DNA from: Streptomyces zagrosensis
Lineage (GTDB): Bacteria > Actinomycetota > Actinomycetes > Streptomycetales > Streptomycetaceae
DNA: 64,000 nucleotides
NCBI RefSeq assembly: GCF_014203645.1
Contig: NZ_JACHJL010000006.1
Coordinates: 1 to 64,000, forward strand
Direction: 5' to 3'
Made by a program: the position numbers and the translations under genes. Under the pieces are notes generated by a model. The model was not told where the DNA came from. It did no database searches and saw only the letters and a program-made list of their open reading frames with translations. This document shows, piece by piece, positions 34,566 to 43,758 of the stretch; the first letter of the stretch is position 1; every line of letters begins with the position of its first letter.

Positions 34566-35171
34566 CGGCACGGCCGCGCTGGCCGCCACCCCCACCGGGG
34601 TACGGCGCCCGTAGGCGCGCATAACGAGTGCGGCGGCTGTCAGCGCGCCGACTCGTAAGTGGGCTCAGGGCCCCTTCCGCAGCACGTCGGCGGAAGGGGC
34701 CCTTCCGCGTGAGCGGGGACGGGGCGCTGGGCACCTCGTACGAAGCTGGAGCGCCGCACGGCGCTATCCGAGGCTGCGCGGCCTGTGGTGGCCCCGTGGC
34801 AGCCCTGTAGCGGGGTTTATGGGGGCTGTGCGCCGCTACACGGCATGTGCGGGCATTGTGGGGGCGTTGTACGGGGTCGAGCGGCGCTACGCAGCGCTGT
34901 GACCGGTCGCTACTCGACGATCCACTGAGATGTGGGACACAGCATTTCCCGGCCAAATCTGCCCTAACTGATGCCACCGTATGCGGCGAAACAGCAGGTG
35001 AACAGGTATGCCACGGAACGCCGGGCATAAAGATCAGCCAGCTCTCGCACGATTTTTCGCTACCTCACGCTATGCAACCCTGACGCCCGGGCTCTCGTCT
35101 GACTAGTCACGATGGGGCGCGCCAGAAGATGGCGGCAGGGGGTAGCGGAACCACCGAGGACTGAGGAGCGC
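34566..35171. other. Gene-free region between rho and the LCP gene
   Basis: Besides the rho terminator (34667-34703), this 600-base gap contains GCGCTACRCRGC-like short words and the promoter of the LCP gene. I saw no coding region. Confidence 0.45.
34667..34703 (+). terminator. Rho gene terminator hairpin
   Basis: AGGGCCCCTTCCGC (34667-34680) pairs with GCGGAAGGGGCCCT (34690-34703), a perfect 14-bp stem with a 9-base loop, about 100 bases after the rho stop. Confidence 0.85.
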
Positions 35172-36383
35172 ATGGCGGACGAGAGTAAGAGCGTGTCGGC
35201 GGTGCGGCGCGGCCATGGCCGAAAAGCCACCGGTCGCCGCCGTAAGACGCCGAGCAAGCGGCACCGGGCCCTGGTGCTCACGGCATGGATAACCGCGTCC
35301 GTGGTGCTCCTGGGGGGAAGCGCCCTCGGGTACGCCTACTACAAGCTCAACGGCAACCTCACCGGCGTGGACATCAACGCCGCCCTTGGTACCGACCGCC
35401 CCGATGACGTGGACAACGACTCGATGGACATCCTTGTCCTCGGTTCGGACTCCCGGGCCGGGAAGAACGGCAAGTACGGTCGCGACGAGGGCGGTGCTCG
35501 CTCCGACACCGCGATGATCGTGCACGTCTACGAGGGCCGGAAGAAGGCTAGCGTCGTCAGCATCCCGCGCGACACGCTGATCCAGCGGCCCACCTGCACG
35601 AAGAACGACAAGGAGGCGCCGGCCGCCAAGAACGCGATGTTCAACACCGCGTACGAGGTCGGCGGCCCGGCCTGCGCCGTCAAGACGGTCGAGTCCATGA
35701 GCGGCATCCGCATGGACCACTACCTTGAGGTGGACTTCTCCGGCTTTCAAAACCTCATCGACGTGCTCGGCGGCGTGGACATCACGACCACCGAGCCAAT
35801 CCACGACAAGGACAGCCACCTCGACCTGGAGCCGGGCGAGCACACCCTGACCGGCGAGCAGTCGCTCGGCCTGGTGCGTACCCGACATGGCGTGGGCGAC
35901 GGCAGCGACCTGGGGCGCATCAAGCTCCAGCAGGCGTTCATCAAGGCCTTGATCGACCAGGTCAAGCAAGTCGGGGTGTTCGGCAACCCCAAGCGGCTCT
36001 ACGACCTGGCCGACACCTCGACCGGGGCGCTCACCACCGACTCCGATCTGGCGTCGGTTGACAAGCTGCTCGGCTTCGCACGCGGCCTCAAGGGCATCGA
36101 CTCCAAGAACATGGAGATGGTCACGCTGCCCGTGCAGTACGACCCGAACGACAGGAACCGGGTGCTGCCGCTGCGCGAGAAGGCGGGCCAGGTATGGCAG
36201 GCGCTCCTCGCCGACCAGCCGATCCCCAAGTCGGCGACGAAGGGATCGGCGGGGGACGCGACGGACGCCGGCAAGGTGGTCGGCGACGACACGTCGCCCA
36301 CTGGCGGGCCGGAGAAGTCGGCCGAGCCCCGCACCGAAGCCTCGACCACGCCGCCGCGAGCGGGGGGCGGGACGGAGCGCTGA
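35172..36383 (+). CDS. LytR-CpsA-Psr (LCP) family cell-wall glycopolymer ligase
   Basis: This 403-residue membrane protein has a basic cytoplasmic N-terminus, one membrane segment (about 37-60, AWITASVVLLGGSALGYAYY) and an extracellular LCP domain. The motifs are visible: DILVLGSDSRAG, RSDTAMIVHV, SIPRDTL, GGVDITTTEPI and GLVRTRH followed by DLGRIKLQQAF. LCP enzymes move undecaprenyl-linked glycopolymers onto peptidoglycan. The C-terminal 60 residues are Ser/Thr/Pro-rich and probably disordered. ATG 35172 has GGAG four bases upstream; an ATG at 35112 is less likely. A WecA-like transferase that could supply its lipid-linked substrate is encoded at 42412. Confidence 0.92.
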   Translation: MADESKSVSAVRRGHGRKATGRRRKTPSKRHRALVLTAWITASVVLLGGSALGYAYYKLNGNLTGVDINAALGTDRPDDVDNDSMDILVLGSDSRAGKNGKYGRDEGGARSDTAMIVHVYEGRKKASVVSIPRDTLIQRPTCTKNDKEAPAAKNAMFNTAYEVGGPACAVKTVESMSGIRMDHYLEVDFSGFQNLIDVLGGVDITTTEPIHDKDSHLDLEPGEHTLTGEQSLGLVRTRHGVGDGSDLGRIKLQQAFIKALIDQVKQVGVFGNPKRLYDLADTSTGALTTDSDLASVDKLLGFARGLKGIDSKNMEMVTLPVQYDPNDRNRVLPLREKAGQVWQALLADQPIPKSATKGSAGDATDAGKVVGDDTSPTGGPEKSAEPRTEASTTPPRAGGGTER

Positions 36384-36528
36384 GCGCGGCACGGGCTCAG
36401 CGCCGGGGCGGGGCCGCCGGAGGCGAGGGCCAGCGCGGGAGAGGGCCGCAGGGGGCAGGCGGGACCGGGCCCTGAGCTGTCGTCCTCGCCAGTGCGAAGC
36501 GTGCTGCGGGCGGGCTCTGCGGGGCTGG

Positions 36529-36554
36529 GGAATACCTCGCCGCCGGACCCCGTT
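36529..36554 (+). promoter_or_regulatory. SigR-type promoter for rpmE
   Basis: GGAAT (36529-36533) and GTT (36552-36554) are separated by exactly 18 bases, matching the Streptomyces sigma-R consensus GGAAT-N18-GTT. The site lies about 135 bases before the rpmE start. Zinc-type rpmE is a known sigma-R target in S. coelicolor, which is sensible because thiol stress ejects zinc. A hairpin (CCTTCC...GGAAGG, about 36620-36647) lies in the leader. The rest of the gap after the LCP gene holds nothing else. Confidence 0.75.
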
Positions 36555-36689
36555 TTGGGAGATACGGCCAGTGCTGGCAGACTGGTACGTCGGCCCCGGT
36601 TCACGTCAGGCAAGCATTCCCTTCCAGCCCGCCCATCGGGCGGAAGGGGCCCAACGACCCGGTGCCCTCCCGAAAACTAGGAGATTCCC

Positions 36690-36914
36690 TTGAAGCGCGA
36701 AATTCACCCCGAATACGTCGAGACCCAGGTCAGCTGCACCTGTGGCGCGTCGTTCACCACTCGTAGCACCGTAGGCGATGGCAGCATCCGTGCCGACATC
36801 TGCTCCGAGTGCCACCCGTTCTACACGGGCAAGCAGAAGATCCTCGACACGGGTGGCCGTGTGGCCCGCTTCGAGGCCCGTTTCGGCAAGAACGCCGGGT
36901 CCGCCAAGAAGTAG
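36690..36914 (+). CDS. rpmE: 50S ribosomal protein L31 (zinc-binding form)
   Basis: This 74-residue protein is L31 of the C+ type, with zinc ligands Cys16, Cys18, Cys38 and Cys41 (SCTCGASF and [12 protein letters not shown]). It sits in the 50S subunit bridge region. The start is TTG 36690, with GGAG six bases upstream, giving the normal KREIHPEY N-terminus. It has its own sigma-R-like promoter, and a strong hairpin follows. Confidence 0.95.
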   Translation: MKREIHPEYVETQVSCTCGASFTTRSTVGDGSIRADICSECHPFYTGKQKILDTGGRVARFEARFGKNAGSAKK

Positions 36915-36926
36915 CGACCCAACCGG

Positions 36927-36971
36927 CGCCGGTTCCCGGCCGCCCCGCCCCGGGGTGGCCGAGAACCGGCG
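36927..36971 (+). terminator. Hairpin between rpmE and prfA
   Basis: CGCCGGTTC (36927-36935) pairs with GAACCGGCG (36963-36971), with a second GGCC.CCCC/GGGG.GGCC stem inside. It starts 12 bases after the rpmE stop and should end or reduce that transcript before prfA. Confidence 0.7.
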
Positions 36972-37079
36972 TTCTGTCGTAGCGGCGATTTCCGATGTCA
37001 AGCCGCCGCACCCACCCCCGCGCCCACCGGCGACGAGGCACCTGACCCACCCCAGCCCCTTGCGGAGAAACGAGTCCCG

Positions 37080-38159
37080 ATGTTCGAGGCGGTCGAGGAA
37101 CTGATCGGCGAGCACGCCGACCTCGAAGGGCGGCTCGCCGATCCCGCGGTCCACGCCGACCAGCGGGAGGCGATGCGGCTAGGCAAGCGGTACGCGGAGC
37201 TGACCCCGATCATTGCCACGTACCGCGACTGGAAGCGGTGCGGTGACGACATCGAGGCCGGTCGCGAACTGGCCGCCGATGACCCGGAGTTCGCCGACGA
37301 GGTCAAGGAGCAGGAGCGGCTTCGCGAGGGGTACACCGAGAAGCTGCGGCTGTTGCTCGTGCCCCGCGACCCCAGCGACGACAAGGACGTCATCCTTGAG
37401 GTCAAGGCCGGCGAAGGCGGCGAGGAGTCCGCGCTGTTCGCGGGCGACCTGCTGCGGATGTATCTGCGCTACGCCGAGCGCGTCGGTTGGAAGACCGAGA
37501 TCATCGAGGCCAACGAGTCCGACCTCGGCGGCTACAAGGACGTCCAGGTCGCCGTGAAGACCAAGGGCGGCAATGGCGCCACCGAGCCGGGCCAGGGCGT
37601 ATGGGCGCGGCTGAAGTACGAGGGCGGGGTGCACCGCGTCCAGCGGGTGCCCGCCACCGAGTCGCAGGGCCGCATCCACACCTCGGCCGCCGGTGTCCTG
37701 GTCACGCCAGAGGCCGAGGAGGTCGAGGTCGAGATCGGCCCGAACGACCTACGGATCGACGTCTACCGCTCCTCGGGGCCCGGCGGCCAGTCCGTCAACA
37801 CCACCGACTCCGCGGTGCGGATCACCCACCTGCCCACCGGCATCGTCGTGTCCTGTCAGAACGAAAAGAGCCAGCTCCAGAACAAGGAGCAGGCACTGCG
37901 TATCCTGCGCTCACGGTTGTTGGCCGCGGCGCAGGAGGAGGCCGAGCGCGAGGCGTCCGACGCGCGCCGTAGCCAGGTCCGTACGGTGGACCGGTCCGAG
38001 CGCATCCGCACGTACAACTTTCCGGAAAACCGGATCTCCGACCACCGTGTCGGATTCAAGGCGTACAACTTGGACCAGGTGCTCGACGGCGAACTGGACG
38101 CGGTCATCCAGGCGTGCGTTGACGCCGACTCCGCGGCCAAGCTGGCCGCTGCCCAGTAG
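37080..38159 (+). CDS. prfA: Peptide chain release factor 1
   Basis: This 359-residue factor reads UAA and UAG stop codons and triggers peptide release. The PAT codon-recognition motif is in [12 protein letters not shown] and the catalytic GGQ in [16 protein letters not shown]. Domain order and length are normal. The PAT motif separates it from RF2, which has SPF. prmC, which methylates the GGQ glutamine, follows after nine bases, a conserved pairing. Confidence 0.97.
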   Translation: MFEAVEELIGEHADLEGRLADPAVHADQREAMRLGKRYAELTPIIATYRDWKRCGDDIEAGRELAADDPEFADEVKEQERLREGYTEKLRLLLVPRDPSDDKDVILEVKAGEGGEESALFAGDLLRMYLRYAERVGWKTEIIEANESDLGGYKDVQVAVKTKGGNGATEPGQGVWARLKYEGGVHRVQRVPATESQGRIHTSAAGVLVTPEAEEVEVEIGPNDLRIDVYRSSGPGGQSVNTTDSAVRITHLPTGIVVSCQNEKSQLQNKEQALRILRSRLLAAAQEEAEREASDARRSQVRTVDRSERIRTYNFPENRISDHRVGFKAYNLDQVLDGELDAVIQACVDADSAAKLAAAQ

Positions 38160-38168
38160 GAGGGGCCC

Positions 38169-39050
38169 GTGCAGCAGTCACCCGGGGGTCGCCCCCCGAA
38201 CCCGCGGTCCGTACTGCTCGCCGAGGTGGCGCAAGCCACCCAGCGGCTGGCCGACGCGGGCGTGCCATCGCCGCGCTTTGACGCGGAGGAACTCGCCGCG
38301 TTCGTGCACGGCGTCAAGCGGGGTGAGCTGCACGCCGTCGCCGACACGGACTTCGATGCCCGTTATTGGGAGACCGTCGCCCGCCGTGAGGCCCGCGAAC
38401 CGCTCCAGCACATCACCGGGCGCGCTTTCTTCCGCTATCTCGAACTCCACGTCGGCCCGGGCGTGTTCGTGCCCCGTCCGGAGACCGAGTCGGTGGTCGG
38501 CTGGGCCATAGACGCGGTGCGCGCCATGGACGTCGTCGAACCGCTCATCGTCGATCTGTGCAGCGGCTCCGGGGCCATCGCCCTGGCCCTCGCACAGGAG
38601 GTGCCCCGCTCGCGGGTGCACGCCGTGGAGCTGGACGAGGGGGCCTTGCAGTGGGCCCGTAAGAACGTGGAGGGCTCCCGTGTCGTCCTGCACCACGGGG
38701 ACGCGCTGTCCGCGCTGCCCGAGCTGGACGGGCAGGTGGACCTGGTGATCAGCAACCCGCCGTACGTGCCGCTGACCGAGTGGGAGTACGTCGCCCCCGA
38801 GGCCCGCGACCACGACCCCTCGCTCGCGCTGTTCTCCGGCGAGGACGGCCTCGACACCATCCGCGGCATCGAGCGCACCGCGTACCGACTGCTGCGCCCC
38901 GGTGGCGTCGTCGTCGTCGAGCACGCCGACACCCAGGGCGGCCAAGTGCCGTGGATCTTCACCGAGGAACGGGGGTGGGCGGACGCCGCGGACCACCCGG
39001 ACTTGAACAACCGCCCCCGCTTCGCCACGGCGCGCCGGGCCATGCCATGA
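38169..39050 (+). CDS. prmC: Peptide chain release factor N5-glutamine methyltransferase
   Basis: This 293-residue SAM-dependent enzyme methylates the glutamine of the GGQ motif in release factors. VDLCSGSGAIALALA is the SAM-binding loop and LVISNPPYVP the catalytic NPPY motif. An N-terminal helical domain (VLLAEVAQATQRLADAGV) binds the release factor. GTG 38169 follows AGGAGG. It is coupled to prfA upstream. Confidence 0.95.
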   Translation: MQQSPGGRPPNPRSVLLAEVAQATQRLADAGVPSPRFDAEELAAFVHGVKRGELHAVADTDFDARYWETVARREAREPLQHITGRAFFRYLELHVGPGVFVPRPETESVVGWAIDAVRAMDVVEPLIVDLCSGSGAIALALAQEVPRSRVHAVELDEGALQWARKNVEGSRVVLHHGDALSALPELDGQVDLVISNPPYVPLTEWEYVAPEARDHDPSLALFSGEDGLDTIRGIERTAYRLLRPGGVVVVEHADTQGGQVPWIFTEERGWADAADHPDLNNRPRFATARRAMP

Positions 39051-39180
39051 CGGGTGCCATGACGGACGGCACAGCAGGTGCCATGACGGACGGCACGGCA
39101 AGGGCTTGCCCGCACAGCGCAGCCGCGGCGCGCCCCAGCACAGCGCGGCAGACATTGGTCACGTACGAGGAGGTCCGTTA

Positions 39181-39828
39181 ATGGCTCGGCGATACGACTG
39201 CGGTGACGCGACCGACCGCAAGACCGGCCTGCGTGAGGCCGCGTCCGCGATCCGCCGCGGTGAACTGGTCGTGCTGCCCACCGACACCGTCTACGGGGTC
39301 GGGGCGGACGCCTTCAGCGCGGAGGCGGTCGGCGATCTGCTGGAGGCCAAGGGCCGCGGACGCAACATGCCCACGCCTGTTCTCGTCGGGTCCCCGAACA
39401 CCCTGCACGGCCTGGTCACCGACTTCTCCGAGCAGGCGTGGGAACTGGTGGACGCGTTCTGGCCGGGTGCGCTCACCCTGGTCGCCCGCCACCAGCCGTC
39501 GCTGACTTGGGACTTGGGGGAGACCCAGGGCACGGTCGCCGTGCGGATGCCGCTGCACCCGGTGGCGATCGAGCTGCTGACGGAGTTCGGGCCGATGGCC
39601 GTCTCCAGCGCCAACCTGACCGGACACCCCTCTCCGCAGGACTGCGACGCGGCCCAGGACATGCTCGGCGACTCCGTCTCGGTCTACCTCGATGCCGGGC
39701 CGACCCCGGCCGCCGTGCCCTCCTCCATCGTGGACGTCACGGGCAAGGTGCCGGTGCTGCTGCGCGCGGGTGCGCTCAGCGCCGATGAGCTGCGCGAGGT
39801 CGTACCCGATCTTGAGGTGGCCAATTGA
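39181..39828 (+). CDS. L-threonylcarbamoyladenylate synthase (Sua5/YrdC/YwlC)
   Basis: This 215-residue enzyme makes threonylcarbamoyl-AMP from threonine, bicarbonate and ATP for the t6A37 modification of ANN-decoding tRNAs. RGELVVLPTDTVYGVGADAF is the conserved RNA/ATP-binding start, followed by KGRGRNMPTPVLV and PMAVSSANLTGHPSP. It has the short YrdC layout with no Sua5 C-terminal domain. ATG 39181 follows GAGGAGG at eight bases. The stop overlaps the next start (TTGA). Confidence 0.93.
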   Translation: MARRYDCGDATDRKTGLREAASAIRRGELVVLPTDTVYGVGADAFSAEAVGDLLEAKGRGRNMPTPVLVGSPNTLHGLVTDFSEQAWELVDAFWPGALTLVARHQPSLTWDLGETQGTVAVRMPLHPVAIELLTEFGPMAVSSANLTGHPSPQDCDAAQDMLGDSVSVYLDAGPTPAAVPSSIVDVTGKVPVLLRAGALSADELREVVPDLEVAN

Positions 39829-40502
39829 CGTCCCCGCAAGGGCGTGGCATAGCGGACGGTGAGTTCTCCCGCGATGGTGGGCTCGACCACGGTGCGGGCA
39901 CCTTTCGCATCCTCCACGTCAGCACCGGCAACGTCTGTCGCTCGCCCATCACCGAGCGGCTGAACCGGCATGCCCTCGCGCACCGGCTCGGTGACCCGTA
40001 CATCGGCGGCCTCGTCGTGGAGAGCGCAGGCACCTGGGGCCATGAGGGCGCGCCGATGGAGGCGCACGCCGCGACCGTGCTGTCCGACTTCGGCGCGGAC
40101 CCGGACGGCTTCCTCGGCCGTGAACTGCTCGATGAGCACGTCATCCGCGCCGATCTGGTCCTCACCGCTACGCGCGATCACCGCGCGCAGGTCATTTCGA
40201 TGGGGCACTCGGCCGGTCTGCGCACCTTCACGCTCAAGGAGTTCACCCGGCTCGTACGGGCCATAGACCCCGCGACACTGCCGGACCCCGAACAGGCGGG
40301 CGGCGTGGTGGAGCGCGCCCGCACCCTGGTGCGGGCCGCCGCCGCGCTGCGCGGCTGGCTGCTCGCTCCCAGTGAGGAGGCGGATGAGGTGCACGATCCG
40401 TACGGGGCACCGATCACGTTCTTTCGCAGCATCGGCGATGAGATCAACCAGGCGCTGGACCCGGTGGTCACCGCCCTGACGGGAGTGCCGACTCCGGCGT
40501 GA
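39825..40502 (+). CDS. Low-molecular-weight protein-tyrosine-phosphatase-like protein, Cys replaced by Ser
   Basis: This 225-residue protein has the LMW-PTP fold. The P-loop reads HVSTGNVCRSPITERL, so the nucleophile position of C-x5-R is Ser33 rather than Cys, while Arg39 is kept. A DPYGAP segment at about 188 fits the general-acid loop. As written it should not form the phosphocysteine intermediate and may bind phosphorylated ligands instead. The start is TTG 39825, overlapping the Sua5 stop. The extra N-terminus of about 25 residues is atypical. Confidence 0.8.
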   Translation: MTSPQGRGIADGEFSRDGGLDHGAGTFRILHVSTGNVCRSPITERLNRHALAHRLGDPYIGGLVVESAGTWGHEGAPMEAHAATVLSDFGADPDGFLGRELLDEHVIRADLVLTATRDHRAQVISMGHSAGLRTFTLKEFTRLVRAIDPATLPDPEQAGGVVERARTLVRAAAALRGWLLAPSEEADEVHDPYGAPITFFRSIGDEINQALDPVVTALTGVPTPA

Positions 40503-41014
40503 GTGCGGCGTGCGCCTGGCGGGGGTTGCTGCCGGGCCCATGGCGGGGCGCTCGACCTGCCCCGTAGTGGACGCTCGACCTGCCCCGTAGCGGGTGCCCC
40601 GTGGCGGAGCCCGTGCCCTGGCCCATGGCCGGCCCGCGGGGCGGCCTGCTGGGTGGTGGCGGACCGGCACGGTGGAGCGCCCGGCGCGCAGTGCCTGTCG
40701 CGCAGTGCCTATCGCGTAGCGGCTGTCGAGCAGTGCCCGTCGTGTGGGGCTTGAGATACGCGTGAGCCGCCCTGTGCCGCCATCTGAAGGGGCAGCCGCC
40801 TCCCTCCCTCGTACGAGCGACACGACAGCGCTCAGCGGCGCGAGCGCCCTATGGCGCATCGGTGTGATGCGGTGCGTGACGAGGGGTGCCAGCGGTACGC
40901 GTGCATACGCGAGGTGCGGGCCGGGCGGGCCGCCGCTTGGTGCACACACCGGGCGGGTCAGGACCGCCGGACCTACATTGGGCTTACGCCCCCTCTAGGC
41001 CCGGAGACAGTGCC
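40503..41014. other. Gene-free region between PTP-like and glyA genes
   Basis: This 510-base stretch contains short repeats (see 40549-40590) and many CCCCGTRGCGG and GCAGTGCC words. No coding region is convincing. The promoter of glyA should lie near its right end. Confidence 0.45.
40549..40590. repeat. 19-bp direct repeat, period 23
   Basis: CGCTCGACCTGCCCCGTAG occurs at 40549-40567 and again at 40572-40590 without mismatches. It lies after the PTP-like gene. Confidence 0.8.
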
Positions 41015-42316
41015 ATGTCCCTCATCGCCACGTCCTTGCCGAAGACCCCCTGGGGAACCGACCTCGACGCGTTGCGCCGGGCCGATCCGGAGCTGGCGGG
41101 GGTGCTGCTCGGGGAAGTGGAACGGCAGTCCGGCGGCCTTCAGCTCATCGCGGCAGAAAATTTCATCTCGCGGGCCGTGCTGACGGCGCTGGGCTCGCCG
41201 CTGGCCAACAAGTACGCCGAGGGCTACCCCGGCGCCCGCCACCACGGCGGCTGTGAACTGGTGGACCTCGCCGAGCGGATCGCCGTGGACCGGGCCAAAG
41301 CCCTGTTCGGCGCCGAGTACGCCAACGTACAGCCGCACTCCGGCTCTTCGGCCGTGCTCGCCGCATACGCCGCGCTGCTGCGTCCTGGCGACACCGTCCT
41401 TGCCATGGCCCTGCCGCACGGCGGACACCTCACGCACGGCTCACCGGCGAACTTCTCCGGCCGCTGGTTCGACTTCGTCGGCTACGGCGTGGACCGTTCC
41501 ACCGGCCTCATCGACTACGAGCAGGTCCGCGCGCTGGCCCTCGCCCACCGCCCCAAGGCCATCGTTTGCGGCTCGATCTCCTATCCCAGGCACCCGGACT
41601 ACGCGGCTTTCAGGGAGATCGCGGACGAGACGGGCGCCTATCTCATTGCGGACGCGGCCCACCCCATCGGGCTGGTCGCGGGCGGTGTGGCGCCCAATCC
41701 GGTCCCGTACGCGGATGTGGTCTGCGCCACCACACACAAGGTGCTGCGCGGCCCCCGAGGTGGCTTGATCTTGTGCGGTGCGGGCCTGGCCGAGCGCATC
41801 GATCGGGCGGTCTTCCCCTTCACCCAGGGCGGCGCCCAGATGCACACCGTCGCCGCCAAGGCGGTCGCCTTCGCGGAGGCGGCAACGCCCGGCTTCGCCA
41901 CGTACGCCCATCAGGTGGTCAGCAACGCGCGCACGCTGGCCGAGGTGCTGACGGGGGAGGGGCTCGATCTCGCCACGGGCGGCACCGATACCCACCTGAT
42001 CAGTGCCGATGTCACCGGTCTTGGCCTCGACGGGCGTACCGCACGGGGGCGCCTGGCCGCCGCCGGGATCGTCTTGGACACCTGTGCTCTGCCAAGCCCC
42101 GGCCGGCCCGCCGGATATCTGAAGGGCATCAGGTTGGGCACCGCGGCGCTCACCACGCAGGGCATGGGCGAGGCCGAGATGGAGCAGGTGGGACGGTTGA
42201 TCGGTGCCGCGCTACGGGAAGACGGGGCGGTGCGTAGCCAGGTGGCAACACTGGCCGGAATCTTTCCCCCTTATCCAGCGAGCGATGATCCTCGGACCGG
42301 TGCCGGGAACCACTGA
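41015..42316 (+). CDS. glyA: Serine hydroxymethyltransferase
   Basis: This 433-residue PLP enzyme interconverts serine and glycine with tetrahydrofolate and feeds one-carbon metabolism. LQLIAAENFISRAVL and NKYAEGYPGARHHGGCE are the N-terminal signatures. DAAHPIGLVAGG carries the PLP-ring aspartate, and VVCATTHKVLRGPRGGLI the Schiff-base lysine. ATG 41015 has GGAG eight bases upstream. A second SHMT often exists in Streptomyces, so this may be one of two paralogues. Confidence 0.95.
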   Translation: MSLIATSLPKTPWGTDLDALRRADPELAGVLLGEVERQSGGLQLIAAENFISRAVLTALGSPLANKYAEGYPGARHHGGCELVDLAERIAVDRAKALFGAEYANVQPHSGSSAVLAAYAALLRPGDTVLAMALPHGGHLTHGSPANFSGRWFDFVGYGVDRSTGLIDYEQVRALALAHRPKAIVCGSISYPRHPDYAAFREIADETGAYLIADAAHPIGLVAGGVAPNPVPYADVVCATTHKVLRGPRGGLILCGAGLAERIDRAVFPFTQGGAQMHTVAAKAVAFAEAATPGFATYAHQVVSNARTLAEVLTGEGLDLATGGTDTHLISADVTGLGLDGRTARGRLAAAGIVLDTCALPSPGRPAGYLKGIRLGTAALTTQGMGEAEMEQVGRLIGAALREDGAVRSQVATLAGIFPPYPASDDPRTGAGNH

Positions 42317-42411
42317 CGGTCCCCGTGCGTCTTCCTTGAAGTTCACGGAAGCAGACCGGACGCGCATAGGGTGTGGGGCTGTGATGGCCAGCGAAACTTC
42401 TGGGGCAGCCT

Positions 42412-43758
42412 GTGCGTGAATACCTGCTGACGCTGTGTGTCACGGCTGCGGTCACTTATCTGCTCACCGGGCCGGTGCGAAAGTTCGCCATCGCGGCCGG
42501 CGCGATGCCAGAGATCCGCGCCCGTGATGTGCACCGCGAGCCCACTCCGCGACTGGGCGGGATCGCGATGTTCGGCGGGCTGTGCGCAGGACTTCTCGTC
42601 GCCGCCCATCTGACCAACCTCAAAAGCGTCTACGAGATCTCCAACGAGCCGCGCGCACTCCTGTCCGGGGCCGGGCTGATCTGGCTCCTTGGCGTACTGG
42701 ACGACAAGTGGGGCGTGGACGCGCTGGTCAAGCTCGGCGGCCAGATGATCGCCGCGGGCGTGATGGTCCTCCAGGGGCTGACCATCTTGTGGATTCCGGT
42801 GCCCGGTGTCGGCACCGTCTCGCTGACCCCCATGCAGGGCACGCTGCTGACGGTGGCGCTGGTCGTCATCACCATCAACGCCGTCAACTTCGTGGATGGG
42901 CTGGACGGGTTGGCCTCCGGCATGGTCTGCATCGCGGCCACGGCGTTCTTCATGTACGCGTACCGCATGTGGTTCGGGTACGGGGTGGAGGCGGCGGCCC
43001 CCGCGACGCTGTTCGCGGTGATTCTCATGGGCATGTGCCTGGGCTTCTTGCCGCACAACATGCACCCGGCGCGCATCTTCATGGGCGATTCGGGTTCGAT
43101 GCTGATTGGTCTGGTGATGGCCGCGGGCGCGATCTCCATCACCGGGCAGGTGGACCCGGACCTGCTGAACTCATCGGCGGGCTCCGAGCGCGCTGCTGTG
43201 CACGCGATGGTCCCGGTCTATATTCCGCTGCTGCTTCCGTTCACGGTGATCGCGGTGCCCGTCGCCGACCTGGTGCTCGCGATCGTGCGCCGTACCTGGA
43301 ACGGCCAGTCGCCGTTCGCCGCCGACCGCGGGCATCTGCACCACCGGCTCCTGGAGATCGGGCACTCGCACAGCCGGGCGGTGCTGATCATGTATTTCTG
43401 GTCCGCGCTGATCGCCTTCGGCGCGGTGGCGTACTCGGTGAACTCCGCCAGCGTCTGGGTGGTCCTCGCGATCGCCGCGCTGAGCGGCGTGGGCCTGGTG
43501 CTCTTGCTGTTGCCGCGGTTTACGCCGCACGCGCCGCGGTGGGCGGAGAACGTGTTTCCGCCCCGCTACCGACGTGGCCGTCACCGCGGCGCCCACGCCG
43601 CGGGCGCCATGCCCCAAGTAGGCGCTGGCGCACCGGAGATGGCGGACGCGACCGAGGAGGACGAGCGGGAGGCGGTGCCCGCTGGTTTCCACGGGGCCAC
43701 CGCCATCGGCGACCGCTCGCGGCTGCCGCAGCGCCGGAAGATCAGTACCCATCGCTGA
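42412..43758 (+). CDS. Undecaprenyl-phosphate GlcNAc-1-phosphate transferase-like (WecA/TagO family)
   Basis: This 448-residue integral membrane protein has about ten hydrophobic segments and moves a sugar-1-phosphate from a UDP-sugar onto undecaprenyl phosphate. The family motifs are present: VHREPTPRLGGIAMFGG, LDDKWGVDALVK, NFVDGLDGLASG, FMGDSGSMLIG and RGHLHHRLLEIGHSH. The HHRL cytoplasmic loop favours WecA/TagO over MraY. The last 75 residues are hydrophilic. GTG 42412 is the start. It probably begins a teichoic-type glycopolymer. Confidence 0.92.
   Translation: MREYLLTLCVTAAVTYLLTGPVRKFAIAAGAMPEIRARDVHREPTPRLGGIAMFGGLCAGLLVAAHLTNLKSVYEISNEPRALLSGAGLIWLLGVLDDKWGVDALVKLGGQMIAAGVMVLQGLTILWIPVPGVGTVSLTPMQGTLLTVALVVITINAVNFVDGLDGLASGMVCIAATAFFMYAYRMWFGYGVEAAAPATLFAVILMGMCLGFLPHNMHPARIFMGDSGSMLIGLVMAAGAISITGQVDPDLLNSSAGSERAAVHAMVPVYIPLLLPFTVIAVPVADLVLAIVRRTWNGQSPFAADRGHLHHRLLEIGHSHSRAVLIMYFWSALIAFGAVAYSVNSASVWVVLAIAALSGVGLVLLLLPRFTPHAPRWAENVFPPRYRRGRHRGAHAAGAMPQVGAGAPEMADATEEDEREAVPAGFHGATAIGDRSRLPQRRKISTHR

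Noticed and set aside
32274..34622. A 782-residue open frame on the minus strand opposite rho.
   Set aside because: It is the antisense shadow of the rho gene, whose plus-strand product is unmistakable. Long antisense frames are common at this GC content.
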